NCBI RefSeq assembly: GCF_000725625.1
Contig: NZ_JOHS01000016.1
Coordinates: forward strand, 167,751-231,750
Length of the DNA stretch: 64,000 bases
Reading direction: 5' to 3'
DNA from: Streptomyces sp. NRRL F-6676
GTDB lineage: Bacteria > Actinomycetota > Actinomycetes > Streptomycetales > Streptomycetaceae
Under the pieces are notes generated by a model, which saw nothing but the letters and a program-made list of their open reading frames with translations, did no database searches and had not been told where the DNA came from. This document shows positions 33,189 through 42,480 of the stretch, piece by piece. A program made the position numbers and the translations under genes. Positions within the stretch are counted from its first letter, which is position 1, and every line of letters begins with the position of its first letter.

Positions 33189-36100
33189 ATGGACTCATCG
33201 AACCTTCCGTCGCGACGTACGGTGCTGGGCACGGCCGGTGTCCTCGGCCTCGGAACCGCCTTGAGCACGACGGTTCCGGCCCACGCCACCGGGGCCCCCG
33301 GCGGGGGCCCCGCCTTCGATACGGCTCCGGCGCGCTCCGCGCTCAATCGGCTGCTGCCCGATCACGCCGCACAGTTCCACCTGACGCCCCTGCGCCCCTC
33401 CGGCGGGCACGACCGCTTCCAGGTCACCGGCACCACCGGGCGGATCGGCGTGGCCGGCACCTCGCCCGCCGTACTGCTGCACGGGACGCACTGGTACCTC
33501 AAGTACGTCTGCGGGGCGCACCTCGCCTGGAACGGCAGCCAGTTGGACCTGCCGCACCGGCTGCCCGCGCCCGCCCGCCTCGTCGGGAGATCCACCGCGC
33601 TCCCCCACCGGTTCGCGCTCAACGACACCAACGACGGCTACACCGCCCCCTACGCCGACTGGCCGTACTGGGAGCACGAGATCGATCTGCTCGCGGCGCA
33701 CGGCTGCAACGAGGTCATGGTGATCGCCGGCATGGAGGCCGTCTACCACCGGGTCCTGAAGGACTTCGGCTACAGCGACGCGGAGGCCCGCGCCTGGCTC
33801 CCGGCCCCCTCCCACCAGCCGTGGTGGCTGCTCCAGAACCTGTACGGCTACGGCGGCCCCCTCTCCCCCGAGCTGATCGCGAAGCGGGCCGCGCTGGGCC
33901 GCCGCATCGCCGACCGGCTGCGCTCCCTCGGCATGCACCCCGTCCTGCCCGGCTACTACGGCCACGTCCCCAAGGACTTCGTGGACCGCAACGGCGGCGA
34001 CGCGCACGTCGTCCCGCAGGGCACCTGGCACGGCTTCGACCGCCCCGACTGGCTGGATCCGCGCACGGACGCCTTCGCGCAGGTCGCCGCCTCCTTCTAC
34101 CGCCACCAGGAGGACGTCTTCGGCACCGCCGCCCACTTCAAGATGGACCTGCTGCACGAGGGCGGCACCGCGGGCGACGTCCCCGTGCCCGACGCGGCGC
34201 GCGGCGTCGAGAAGGCGCTGCGCACCGCCCGCCCCGGCGCCACCTGGGTGATCCTCGGCTGGGAGGCCAACCCGCTGCCCGAACTCCTCGACGCCGTCGA
34301 CAAGGAGAAGATGCTGATCGTCGACGGCGTCTCGGACCGCTACGCGAGCGTCACCGACCGCGAGAAGGACTGGGGCGGCACCCCGTACGCGTTCGGCACC
34401 ATCCCCAACTTCGGCGGCCGCACCACCATCGGTGCCCGCGCCCACATCTGGCAGGAGAAGTTCTTCGCCTGGCGCGACAAGCCCGGCAGCGCGCTCGCCG
34501 GCACGGCGTACCTCCCGGAGGCCACCGACCGGGACCCGGCCGCCTTCGAACTCTTCTCCGAACTGGCCTGGACCGACGACGTGATCGACCGCGCGGAGTG
34601 GTTCGACTCCTACGCCGACCTCCGCTACGGCGGCCGGGACGCCGGCGCCCGCCGGGCCTGGCGGGCACTGCACGACACCGCGTACCAGCAGCACGCGAAC
34701 GAGCGCAGCGATCCGCACGACTCCCTCTTCTGCGCCCGCCCGGACCTGTCCGCCACCCGTGCCGCCCGGTACGCGCCCAGCGCCCTCACCTACGACCCGG
34801 CCCGCTTCGACGCCGCCCTCGCCGGGCTCCTCGCGGTCGCCGGCCACCGGCGGGGCAGCGCGGCCTACCGCTACGACCTGGTCGACGTGGCCCGGCAGGC
34901 GCTCGCGCACCGCAGCCGGCAGTACCTTCCGCAGCTCAGGGCGGCCTTCGACCGCAAGGACTCCGCCACGTTCAAGGCGCTGGCCAAGCAGTGGCTCACG
35001 CTGATGCGGCTGTCCGACGACGTCACCGGCACGCATCCGGCGTTCCTGCTGGGCCCCTGGATCGAGGACGCGCGCCGGCTCGCGACCAACGCGGACGAGC
35101 GGGCCGAGTTCGAACGTACCGCCAAGGTGCTGCTGACGGTGTGGGGCGACCGTGACACCTCCGACGCGGGCAGCCTGCACGAGTACGCCAACCGCGAGTG
35201 GCACGGCCTGCTCTCCGACTTCTACCTCCCGCGCTGGCGGAAGTGGCTGGACGCGTGCGAGGACGCGCTCGCCGCCGGGACACAGCCGGCGGCGGTGGAC
35301 TGGTTGGCGTTCGAGGAGCCCTGGACCCGGGAGCGCCAGGACTATCCGCTGCGGCCGGTGGGCGACGCCTACCGGACCGCCGCACGGGTGCGGGACGTGC
35401 TGGCGCGGGCGCCGTACCAGGGGGCGCTGGAGGTGTCCGCCGACCCGGTCGCCTTCCCGCCCGGCGGGCACGCGCGCGTGACGGCCGTCTTCCGCAACGT
35501 CAACGGGCTGCGCGGGACCGGGCGCGTCGACTTCGCGCTCACCGGAATCGACGCGGAGCCGGAGGGGGCCGAATCGCTCAGCGGGGTGCCGGCGGGTGGG
35601 AGCGGCACGGTGCGGTGGCGCGCGAGCGCGCCGGGGACGCCGCTGGAGGAGCCGCTGCGGGAGCTGCCGTACTCCCTCGCCGTGACGTACGGGCCGCGCG
35701 GGGAGCAGCGGGTGACCTCCCGCCTCGACGGCACGCTGTTCGAGGCGGGGCCGCTGGCGGAGGGGTGGCGGACGTACACGAACAACGACGCCGTCTTCGG
35801 GCAGCTCGGCGAGCGCTTCGCGATCGACGGGGGCGGGGCGGATCTGTGGAAGGGCACGAGTGAGTTCGGCACGGCGTACCGGGAGGGGGCGTTGCGGGAC
35901 GGGGTGTCGGTGACGGTGCGGGTCGACGCGCAGGCGGTGACGGGGGCGTGGGCACGGGCCGGGATCGTCGCGCGCAACGCGCTGGCGACGGCGGGGGCGC
36001 GGGGGTTCGTCAACCTGGCGGTGACGCCGTCGAACGGGGTGGTGTTGTCGTACGACGCGAACGGGGACGGCACGCTGGACACCTACCGGCGGGTGACGGG

Positions 36101-36314
36101 GGTGAAGGCGCCGGTGCTGCTGCGGCTGACGCGCGACGGGGACACGTTCCTGGGTGAGTTCTCGTCGGACGGGGGTCCGTCCTGGCGGACGGTGGCGACG
36201 GTGCCGGTCCCCGGCGTCGGGGCCGTTCAGGACGTGGGCCTGTTCATGACGGCGACGAACGGGGGCGACGGCGGGCGGGGCACGGTCCGGTTCTCCGGCT
36301 GGGGGCTCGCGTAG
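33189..36314 (+). CDS. Secreted alpha-N-acetylglucosaminidase (GH89)
   Basis: The product has 1041 residues. A Tat signal (SRRTVLGTAGVLGLGTALS) is cleaved near AHA (about 33-35). The GH89 three-domain arrangement follows: an N-terminal alpha/beta domain (YVCGAHLAWNGSQLDLP), the catalytic barrel (HGCNEVMVIAGMEAVYHRVL ... VLPGYYGHVPKDF ... FKMDLLHEGG, WVILGWEANPLPELL) and the helical C-terminal domain (ARQALAHRSRQYL). After about residue 740 it carries a beta-sandwich and a jelly-roll-like extension. GH89 enzymes release alpha-linked GlcNAc from glycans such as mucin-type or heparan fragments. It appears as a single gene with no transport operon. Confidence 0.93.
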   Translation: MDSSNLPSRRTVLGTAGVLGLGTALSTTVPAHATGAPGGGPAFDTAPARSALNRLLPDHAAQFHLTPLRPSGGHDRFQVTGTTGRIGVAGTSPAVLLHGTHWYLKYVCGAHLAWNGSQLDLPHRLPAPARLVGRSTALPHRFALNDTNDGYTAPYADWPYWEHEIDLLAAHGCNEVMVIAGMEAVYHRVLKDFGYSDAEARAWLPAPSHQPWWLLQNLYGYGGPLSPELIAKRAALGRRIADRLRSLGMHPVLPGYYGHVPKDFVDRNGGDAHVVPQGTWHGFDRPDWLDPRTDAFAQVAASFYRHQEDVFGTAAHFKMDLLHEGGTAGDVPVPDAARGVEKALRTARPGATWVILGWEANPLPELLDAVDKEKMLIVDGVSDRYASVTDREKDWGGTPYAFGTIPNFGGRTTIGARAHIWQEKFFAWRDKPGSALAGTAYLPEATDRDPAAFELFSELAWTDDVIDRAEWFDSYADLRYGGRDAGARRAWRALHDTAYQQHANERSDPHDSLFCARPDLSATRAARYAPSALTYDPARFDAALAGLLAVAGHRRGSAAYRYDLVDVARQALAHRSRQYLPQLRAAFDRKDSATFKALAKQWLTLMRLSDDVTGTHPAFLLGPWIEDARRLATNADERAEFERTAKVLLTVWGDRDTSDAGSLHEYANREWHGLLSDFYLPRWRKWLDACEDALAAGTQPAAVDWLAFEEPWTRERQDYPLRPVGDAYRTAARVRDVLARAPYQGALEVSADPVAFPPGGHARVTAVFRNVNGLRGTGRVDFALTGIDAEPEGAESLSGVPAGGSGTVRWRASAPGTPLEEPLRELPYSLAVTYGPRGEQRVTSRLDGTLFEAGPLAEGWRTYTNNDAVFGQLGERFAIDGGGADLWKGTSEFGTAYREGALRDGVSVTVRVDAQAVTGAWARAGIVARNALATAGARGFVNLAVTPSNGVVLSYDANGDGTLDTYRRVTGVKAPVLLRLTRDGDTFLGEFSSDGGPSWRTVATVPVPGVGAVQDVGLFMTATNGGDGGRGTVRFSGWGLA

Positions 36315-36348
36315 GTGTCCCCGGCCCCGCCGCCCCGCCCTGGTGGCG

Positions 36349-38022
36349 TCACGTATGGATGGTCTTCCAGAAGGCGCAGTGGTGTTCCGCGTCGCGGTCG
36401 GTCCGGCCGATCGTGGTGGTCGCGAGCGATTGCACCCACCCCTCGCCCTGGAAGGGCATCCAGCGGGGTCGTCCGCCGCCGTTGGGGTCTCCGGCGGCGG
36501 CGAACCGGCTCCAGTAGCCGATCATGGTCGTGGCGAGCCGCCGCTGCGCGGCCGTCCGCGGGCCGGGGAGCTGCTCGTCGTCGAACAGGTATTGCAGTTC
36601 GGCTCCGTGGAACGCCCCGGTGGGGAAGTCGGGTGCGGGCAGGGTGCTGAACCAGGGTGCCGTCCCGTCCGCGAACTCGTAGGAGTAGACCGGGGTGTGC
36701 GCGGCGAGTGCGCGGTCCCGGTCCTGGGCGGGGCATCCCCAGGCCCAGTCGGTCACCACCGCGGACAGCGCCTCGCCCGCGGAGTGGAACCGGGCGACCG
36801 GATACCTGGCCAGGACTCGCCGCAGGTCGGCCGGGCCGAACAGGGCGGCGAGTTGCTCGCGGTAGCCGGCCGGAGTGGTGACCTTTCCGGTGGCGGCCTC
36901 GATCGCCGCGGTGAACAGGCGGTGTTCGTCCCGAGTGGTTCCCTGCATGACAGGGACACGGTTGAAGCGACCGGTCGCGAAGGCGCGCTCCGGGCTGAGT
37001 GGCAGGAAGCCCCCGCCGACGGTGGGACCCGACCCGACACCGGTGTCGGACCACTTGGCCAGTTCACCGACGGGCTTGGCGCGCAGGCAGGCTGCCGCGG
37101 TCACCGGTTCGGCGCAGCCGACCTCGGCCGCCACCGCGAGACCGTTCTTCTCACGGTCGGCGCGGGGCAGCGGGAACCAGGTCGGAGGCCCCGGCGACCA
37201 CTTGTCACCGGTGCACTGCGCGCTCTGCACGATCGCCCGCTGGAACAGCCCCGCCGAGGTCGGCGCGGCGAGTTGGGCGCAGACGCTGGTCCCGCCCGCG
37301 GACTCGCCGAAGATCGTGACGTTGCCGGGGTCGCCGCCGAAGGCCGCGGCGTTGCGCCGCACCCAGCGCAGTGCGGCCTGCTGGTCCTCCAGGCCGAAGT
37401 TCCCGGACAGGTTGCGGGCCTTGCCGCGGTCGAGCGCCGGGTGGGCCAGGAATCCGAAGACTCCGAGCCGGTAGTTCGGGCTGACCACGATCACGTCGCC
37501 CTCGGCGGCCAGCCGCTGCGCGCCGTAGAGGCCGGCGGCACCGCTGATGAACCCGTTGCCGTGGATCCACACCATCACCGGCAGTTTGCGTTTCCCGGTG
37601 GCGCGCGGCGTGGTGACGTTGAGGAACAGGCAGTCCTCTGTCGTGCTGGGCTCGTCGATGAGCCCGGCGGCCTGAGCGCAGCGGTTGCCCGGCCTGGTGG
37701 CGTCCCGCACTCCCCGCCACGGCGCGGCCCGTCGCGGCGAGGCCCAGCGCAGGTCGCCCACCGGTGGCGCGGCGTACGGGATCCCCTGGAAGACCCTGGC
37801 GGTCGCATCGACCCTGCCGCGGACGGCGCCGGCGTCGGTGCGGACCACGGGAGAGGCGGCAAGGCCGCTGTCCCCGCGATCCGGTGACGGCGCGCCGGCC
37901 GCCCTTCCGCCGACGACCGAGCTCGACAGCAACGCGGCGGTCAGCAGCACCACCACACTGCCGACACCGCCGAGTCGTAAGGTGCGCCGGCCCGGCGCGT
38001 GGTGTCGGTGCCGCGGTCCCAT
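36349..38022 (-). CDS. Secreted type-B carboxylesterase
   Basis: The 557-residue protein has an N-terminal signal/anchor (LGGVGSVVVLLTAALLSSSVVGG) and an alpha/beta-hydrolase of the carboxylesterase type-B family. Markers are EDCLFLNV, an oxyanion region WIHGNGF, the nucleophile elbow FGESAGG, TRDEHRLF for the acid region, and GAFHGAELQYLF with the catalytic histidine. Note HGNGF where HGGGF is usual, one change in the oxyanion hole. The substrate is unknown. It converges with the GH89 gene and is divergent from the TetR gene across a strong dyad, so the TetR protein probably controls it. Confidence 0.9.
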   Translation of the reverse strand: MGPRHRHHAPGRRTLRLGGVGSVVVLLTAALLSSSVVGGRAAGAPSPDRGDSGLAASPVVRTDAGAVRGRVDATARVFQGIPYAAPPVGDLRWASPRRAAPWRGVRDATRPGNRCAQAAGLIDEPSTTEDCLFLNVTTPRATGKRKLPVMVWIHGNGFISGAAGLYGAQRLAAEGDVIVVSPNYRLGVFGFLAHPALDRGKARNLSGNFGLEDQQAALRWVRRNAAAFGGDPGNVTIFGESAGGTSVCAQLAAPTSAGLFQRAIVQSAQCTGDKWSPGPPTWFPLPRADREKNGLAVAAEVGCAEPVTAAACLRAKPVGELAKWSDTGVGSGPTVGGGFLPLSPERAFATGRFNRVPVMQGTTRDEHRLFTAAIEAATGKVTTPAGYREQLAALFGPADLRRVLARYPVARFHSAGEALSAVVTDWAWGCPAQDRDRALAAHTPVYSYEFADGTAPWFSTLPAPDFPTGAFHGAELQYLFDDEQLPGPRTAAQRRLATTMIGYWSRFAAAGDPNGGGRPRWMPFQGEGWVQSLATTTIGRTDRDAEHHCAFWKTIHT

Positions 38023-38047
38023 ATCGCTCTCCCTCTGACGACCATTA

Positions 38048-38091
38048 TTCGTGTGGGGGTCACACTAATTGAAGTGTGGGGCATACACGAA
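38048..38091. promoter_or_regulatory. 44-bp nested dyad between carboxylesterase and TetR genes
   Basis: The outer arms TTCGTGT (38048-38054) and ACACGAA (38085-38091) and the inner arms CACACT (38061-38066) and AGTGTG (38073-38078) share one centre near 38069.5. The position in a divergent promoter suits the TetR protein as its ligand-responsive operator. Confidence 0.7.
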
Positions 38092-38146
38092 GTCAAGGTA
38101 GAGTCGGCCGGACAGGGATTCCCGATCGAGTGGAGGGGGCCACCGG

Positions 38147-38920
38147 ATGCCGACGGAGGACTCCGGGCTGCCGCCGGGACTGGCCTTGGCGTGGGGCCTG
38201 CCCGTCAGGACGACCAAGCTCGGGCGCAAGCCGACGCAGAGCATCGAGCAGATCGTCGGCGCGGCCGTCGAACTGGCCGATGCGGACGGATTCGGTGCCC
38301 TGTCGATGTCCAGGATCGCCCAGCGGCTAGGGCTGACCGCCAACGCGATGTACCGGTATGTCAGGTCCCGGGACGAGCTGCTGGTCCTGGTCGCCGAGGC
38401 CGCCTGGGGTACGGCGCCGGACCTGGCGTCCGGGACGGGAGGCTGGCGCGATGCGGCGAACGTGTGGACGCGGGCGATGATCGACCGGTGCGACGTCCAC
38501 CCCTGGCTGTGCGATCTCCCCGTGCGCGGGGCCCCGGTGACGCCGAACCTGCTGGACTGGACCGAGGCGATCCTGAAAGTGCTGACCGGCGCCGGGCTGT
38601 CCCCCGTCGAGGCCTTGAGATGTGCGTTCGTGCTGGACGGCTATGCGCGGCAGATCGGCGGCATGCGTCGCGACCTGCGGTACGGCACCGCGACTCCGAC
38701 GCGGTCGGACACCGTGACCGGGTTCCTCCTGCCCCGGCTGCGCGAACGCGGTCACTCGGTCCTGGCGTCCATGATGGACGGCGACGACTACACCGACGAC
38801 GTCGTCGACGATGACGTGACCTTCGGGCTCGACCGGATCCTGGACGGGATCGGCGTACTGGTCACAGCGAAAACGGCCGCGGAGCCGGCTGCGCGGGGCC
38901 GTCGAGGAGCCCGCGCCTGA
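38147..38920 (+). CDS. TetR-family regulator
   Basis: In this 257-residue protein the TetR HTH spans about 30-80 (QSIEQIVGAAVELADADGF, SMSRIAQRLGLTANAMYRYV). A TetR_C-type ligand domain follows (WTRAMIDRCDVHPWLCDLPV). The acidic run DGDDYTDDVVDDD near 208-220 is notable. The GGATGCC start has GTGGAGGG upstream. The likely target is the divergent carboxylesterase and itself through the 44-bp dyad; the inducer is unknown. Confidence 0.9.
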   Translation: MPTEDSGLPPGLALAWGLPVRTTKLGRKPTQSIEQIVGAAVELADADGFGALSMSRIAQRLGLTANAMYRYVRSRDELLVLVAEAAWGTAPDLASGTGGWRDAANVWTRAMIDRCDVHPWLCDLPVRGAPVTPNLLDWTEAILKVLTGAGLSPVEALRCAFVLDGYARQIGGMRRDLRYGTATPTRSDTVTGFLLPRLRERGHSVLASMMDGDDYTDDVVDDDVTFGLDRILDGIGVLVTAKTAAEPAARGRRGARA

Positions 38921-38989
38921 GAGCTTCGGCCCCGGAAAACGTACGGCCGTCGCGTCACGCCCCGACGGACACGGCACCCCCGCGGCTCG

Positions 38990-39050
38990 CGCGCGCCTGA
39001 CCGCGCTGGGGCGCGGAGAACTGCGCGACCAGCCGCGACGTACCCGCACA
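38990..39050. repeat. Degenerate copy of the dispersed intergenic repeat
   Basis: GGGGCGCGGAGAACTGCGCG followed by ACCAGCCGCGACGTACCCGC matches the module near 16.48 kb with a few changes. It lies after the TetR gene, as other copies lie after genes. Confidence 0.65.
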
Positions 39051-39157
39051 CGCCCCCGCCCCGGCACCGGGCGGACCCCCTCCCCGACACAGGGCGGACC
39101 CCCCGCCCCCGAAAGGCAACCCGGTGACCTCGTCGCCGTTCGCTCGTTGCGCTGAAC

Positions 39158-41078
39158 GTGCAGTCACAGGATGTCGCCCCCCGCCCCGCCATCGACGTCA
39201 CCACCGCCGAGGCCGCCCTCATCGAGCACTACCCCCGCCTCACCCGCCTCGCCTACCTCACCCTCCCCGCCACCCTCGGCCGCAACCGCCGCGTCCTCAC
39301 CGCACACGCCCTGGTCCAACGCGCCCTCCCCCACGGCCGCCCCCCCACCCCCCACCCCCGCATCCCCCCCCACGGCCGGCGGCGCCAAGTCCCGCGACAC
39401 CGACCCCGGTTACACCCTCGTCCGCACCCGCGTCATCCGCACCGCCCTCGACGCCGCCCGCCCCCTCACCTTCCGCGCCTGGCCCAGGCGGGCCCAACTC
39501 CCGCCCCTGCTCCCCCAGCTCCGCGGCCTGAAGCTCTTCCCCCGCCCGGGCGGCGCCGACGAACCCGCCCTGGACAAGGCCCTGTCCGCGCTCTCCGCCC
39601 CGGCCCGCGCGGCCTACGTCCTGCGCGGCCTGGACCGGCTGCCGGACGCCGCGCTCCGCGACGTCCTGGCCGCGGCCGGCGTCGCGGACCCGGCCGCCGC
39701 GCTCGCGGAGGCGGCCACCGTCCCCGCGCAGGAGATGCTGCTCGGCTCCCCCGAGTTCGACCCCTGCACGCTGCACGCCCGCCCCACCGACCTGATGCGC
39801 CGCCGCCAGCACACCCGCGCCGCGCTCGCCGCGGCGGCGGCCGTCGCCGTCTGCGGGGCGCTGCTGGCGTGGCCGGACGGCGGCTGGGGCCCGGACGGCG
39901 CCGCCGCCCCGGCCTACGCGCAGAACCCGTCCGCGCAGGCAGCGCTGGACCCCGGCCGGCTGACGAAGGCGGCCCCCACGGCGTGGAAGACGTCACCGCG
40001 CACCGACTTCTCCGCCTGGCCCGCGCGCGGCGACGCCGTCGACGACACCGCGCTGCTGCGCCGCGCGCTCGCGGTGTGGGCGCGCCCCGGCGGGTCGGTG
40101 CAGGTGTCCGTGACCCCGGGCTCCCCCTCGGGCGGCCCGGCCGGACCGCCGCAGCTGCTGTACGCGGGGAAGGTCGACTCCGCCCGCGTGGTGCTGTTCT
40201 ACGACGGCCTGCGCATCGTCCGGTACGCCGAGCCGACGTCCGGCACGGCGGGCGCCGCGCTGGACTTCGCCCGGGTCGACGGCGCCGGCCGCGCGGAGGC
40301 CACCGCGGTGGTCCTCGGCCGCGCCGACGGCAACGTCCGCTATCTGACGGCCCCCTGGGTCGAGAAGGCGGGCGAGCGGGACCTGATGAAGCCGACGGCC
40401 GGGGTGATGGACCTGCACCTGAAGGCCGACGGGACGACCTCACCGCTGGCCAGCCCGGCCACCCACCCCGGCGCCTGCACCTCCTGGAACGTCCTCCAGC
40501 TCACCGACCGCTCGGGCGACGCCCGTCTGATGACGGACCTCGGGGAGCTCACCCCCGCCCATCTGACCGTCGGCCGCCCGTCGGCACCGCGCGAGGCGGC
40601 CGGAGCGGCGGCGCTGCGCGCCTGGGCGCCCTTCGCCTGCTCGCTGGCGGCGGAGCGCGCGCAGGGCGTGCGCTCGGTCAACGCCTGGCAGTACGCGCGC
40701 CAGCCCCTGCCCGACGGCAGCGGCGACGGAACGTGGGTGTGCACCCGGGCGGAGACCTGGCGGGGCGAGGGCGCGCGGGCGCTGGCCCAGTTCCGGGCGC
40801 CGTCCTCGGCGTACGGGGCGGTGGCGGCGAAGGCGCAGGACGACCCGGCCTGCGGCCCGAAGGACCCGCACGTCCTGGCGGGCGTGCTGTGGAAGTCGGA
40901 CGCCGACGCGTGGTACCTGCTGGCCGCCGCCGACCGCGCGGCCACCACCGTACGGGCCACCGGCACGCTCACGGGCGAGGCGGAGGGCCACACCCTGTCC
41001 CTGCCGGCCAAGCCGGACGCCAAGCCCGAGCTCACCGCGACACTGGACGGCGGCCGGACCCTGAACCGCCTGCGGTAG
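39158..41078 (+). pseudogene. Large single-span membrane protein with sigma-region-like N-terminus, frameshifted in a C-run
   Basis: GTG 39158 opens a convincing N-terminus (TTAEAALIEHYPRLTRLAYL, RRVLTAHALVQRALPHGRP) resembling region 2 of sigma-like proteins. From about 39340 to 39380, a stretch of C-runs, this frame turns into Arg/His/Pro nonsense. The sensible protein continues in another frame (GYTLVRTRVIRTALDAARPL ... ALSAPARAAYVLRGLDRLPDAALRDVLAAAG, like sigma region 4). A transmembrane helix follows (AALAAAAAVAVCGALLAW), then an external domain to TAG 41078. Sequencing error in the C-run is quite possible. Joined, the product would be about 640 residues. Function is unknown. Confidence 0.75.
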
Positions 41079-41141
41079 GGCACGCACCCCGTACCCACGT
41101 GCGGCCCGCCCTCGGCGGGCCGCCGCGCGGAGACACCGTCG

Positions 41142-41414
41142 CTACGACGCCTCGCTCAGCGCCGCCGCCGGATCCGTCCGCCACACGTCCGCGAGTTCGG
41201 AGAGCGGCACGCCGAGCACCTCGCTGAGCCGTACGACCGTGCCGAACGCGGGCGTCGGCAGCCGACCCGTCTCGATCTTGCGGAGGGTCTCCGGCGAGAT
41301 GCCGGCCGCGAGGGCCACTTCACCGGGGTTGCGCCCGGCCCGGGCGCAGCGCAGCGCGGCTCCGAGGCGTCGGCCCGCCTCGATCTGTTCGGGGGCGAGC
41401 GGGTGGCGAACCAT
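41142..41414 (-). CDS. XRE-family HTH regulator
   Basis: In this 90-residue protein, residues about 8-70 form the Cro/C1 helix-turn-helix (GAALRCARAGRNPGEVALAAGI ... ETLRKIETGRLPTPAFGTVVRLSEVLGVPL minus joins). It is divergent from a type I methionine aminopeptidase gene. The two share a 105-bp promoter region with a GGTATA/TATACC dyad. It is probably a dedicated regulator of that aminopeptidase gene. Confidence 0.88.
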   Translation of the reverse strand: MVRHPLAPEQIEAGRRLGAALRCARAGRNPGEVALAAGISPETLRKIETGRLPTPAFGTVVRLSEVLGVPLSELADVWRTDPAAALSEAS

Positions 41415-41472
41415 TCGCCCATGCTACCCGCCCACCCCCGCCTCCGGCGTGGACCGAGCACCATTCTCGCCT

Positions 41473-41486
41473 GGTATAAATATACC
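41473..41486. promoter_or_regulatory. GGTATA-AA-TATACC dyad between XRE and map genes
   Basis: A 6-bp inverted repeat around AA is the only AT-rich patch in the region and lies 33 bases before the map start. It can serve both as the -10 region and as the operator for the divergent XRE protein. Confidence 0.55.
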
Positions 41487-41518
41487 TGTCGGCCGCCCCG
41501 GGGAATCGAGGAATCGCA

Positions 41519-42340
41519 GTGATCGAGCACAAGACGCCCAGAGACATCGAGCGCATGCGTGTCACCGGGCAGTTCGTCGGCCAGGTGCTGGCCGAGCTGG
41601 GCGAGCTCGCCGCGGTGGGGGTCGATCTGATGGACCTGGAACACCACGCCCGCCGCCGGATCAAGGAGCGCGGCGCCGAGTCCTGCTACTGGGACTACGC
41701 CCCCTCCTTCGGCAAGGGCCCGTTCCGCAACGTCGTCTGCCTCTCGGTCAACGACGCCGTCCTGCACGGGCTGCCGCACCCGTACACACTGCGCGACGGC
41801 GATCTGCTGACCATGGACATGGCCGTGGCCATCGACGGCTGGGCCGCGGACTCGGCGCACACCGTCGCCGTCGGCAGTGCGGACCCGGCCGACCTGCGGC
41901 TGATCGAGGCCACGGAGGTCGCCCTGGAGGCCGCGATCGCGGTGGCCCGGCCCGGCAATCGGCTCGGGGACATCTCCGCGGCCATCGGCGGCGTCGCCGC
42001 CGAGTACGGCTACCCGGTCAACCTGGAGTTCGGCGGCCACGGCATCGGCCGCACCATGCACGAGGACCCGCACATCCCCAACGCCGGGCGCCCCGGCCGT
42101 GGTTGGAAGCTGCGCCCCGGGCTGACCCTCGCGATCGAGCCCTGGTTCAACGCCGGCACCGACAAGATCCGCTTCGACCCGGACGGCTGGACGATCCGCT
42201 CGGCCGACGGCTCGCGCGCCGCCCACTCCGAACACACGGTCGCCATCACCGAGTCCGAGCCGCTCGTCCTCACCCGGCGCCCGCGGGAGGAGAAGGCGGC
42301 GGCGGACCGCCACGAGTCGTCGTCCGGCACGGACCGCTGA
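41519..42340 (+). CDS. map: Type I methionine aminopeptidase
   Basis: This enzyme removes the initiator methionine from new proteins. GTG 41519 follows GAGGAA; 273 residues. All five metal ligands are visible: D in MDMAVAID, D in ADSAHTVAV, H in GGHGIGRTMHE, E in AIEPWF and E in SEHTVAIT. It begins at the catalytic domain, without the SH3-binding zinc-like N-terminal extension of some actinobacterial paralogues. The C-terminal tail after ESEPLVLT is a charged extension. It is likely an extra copy, since it is not in the usual ribosomal-protein operon (secY-adk-map), and it appears controlled by the divergent XRE protein. Confidence 0.93.
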   Translation: MIEHKTPRDIERMRVTGQFVGQVLAELGELAAVGVDLMDLEHHARRRIKERGAESCYWDYAPSFGKGPFRNVVCLSVNDAVLHGLPHPYTLRDGDLLTMDMAVAIDGWAADSAHTVAVGSADPADLRLIEATEVALEAAIAVARPGNRLGDISAAIGGVAAEYGYPVNLEFGGHGIGRTMHEDPHIPNAGRPGRGWKLRPGLTLAIEPWFNAGTDKIRFDPDGWTIRSADGSRAAHSEHTVAITESEPLVLTRRPREEKAAADRHESSSGTDR

Positions 42341-42438
42341 CGGCTCCCGCACCGCCCGTCACGCGTACCGCACCACCCGTCACGCACACCGCCCCGCTTC
42401 TCACGCGCAACCCCCACCGTCCGCAACCGGCCGGATCC

Positions 42439-42474
42439 GATCGGTCAAGTGATCGGTGAAGTGATCGGTAAAGT
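42439..42474 (+). promoter_or_regulatory. Three tandem 12-bp repeats at the TetR gene start
   Basis: The unit GATCGGTNAAGT is repeated at 42439, 42451 and 42463 with only the N changing, and a half unit (GTTCGT) leads into the ATG at 42481. It is probably an autoregulatory operator overlapping the ribosome-binding region. Confidence 0.65.
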
Positions 42475-42480
42475 GTTCGT

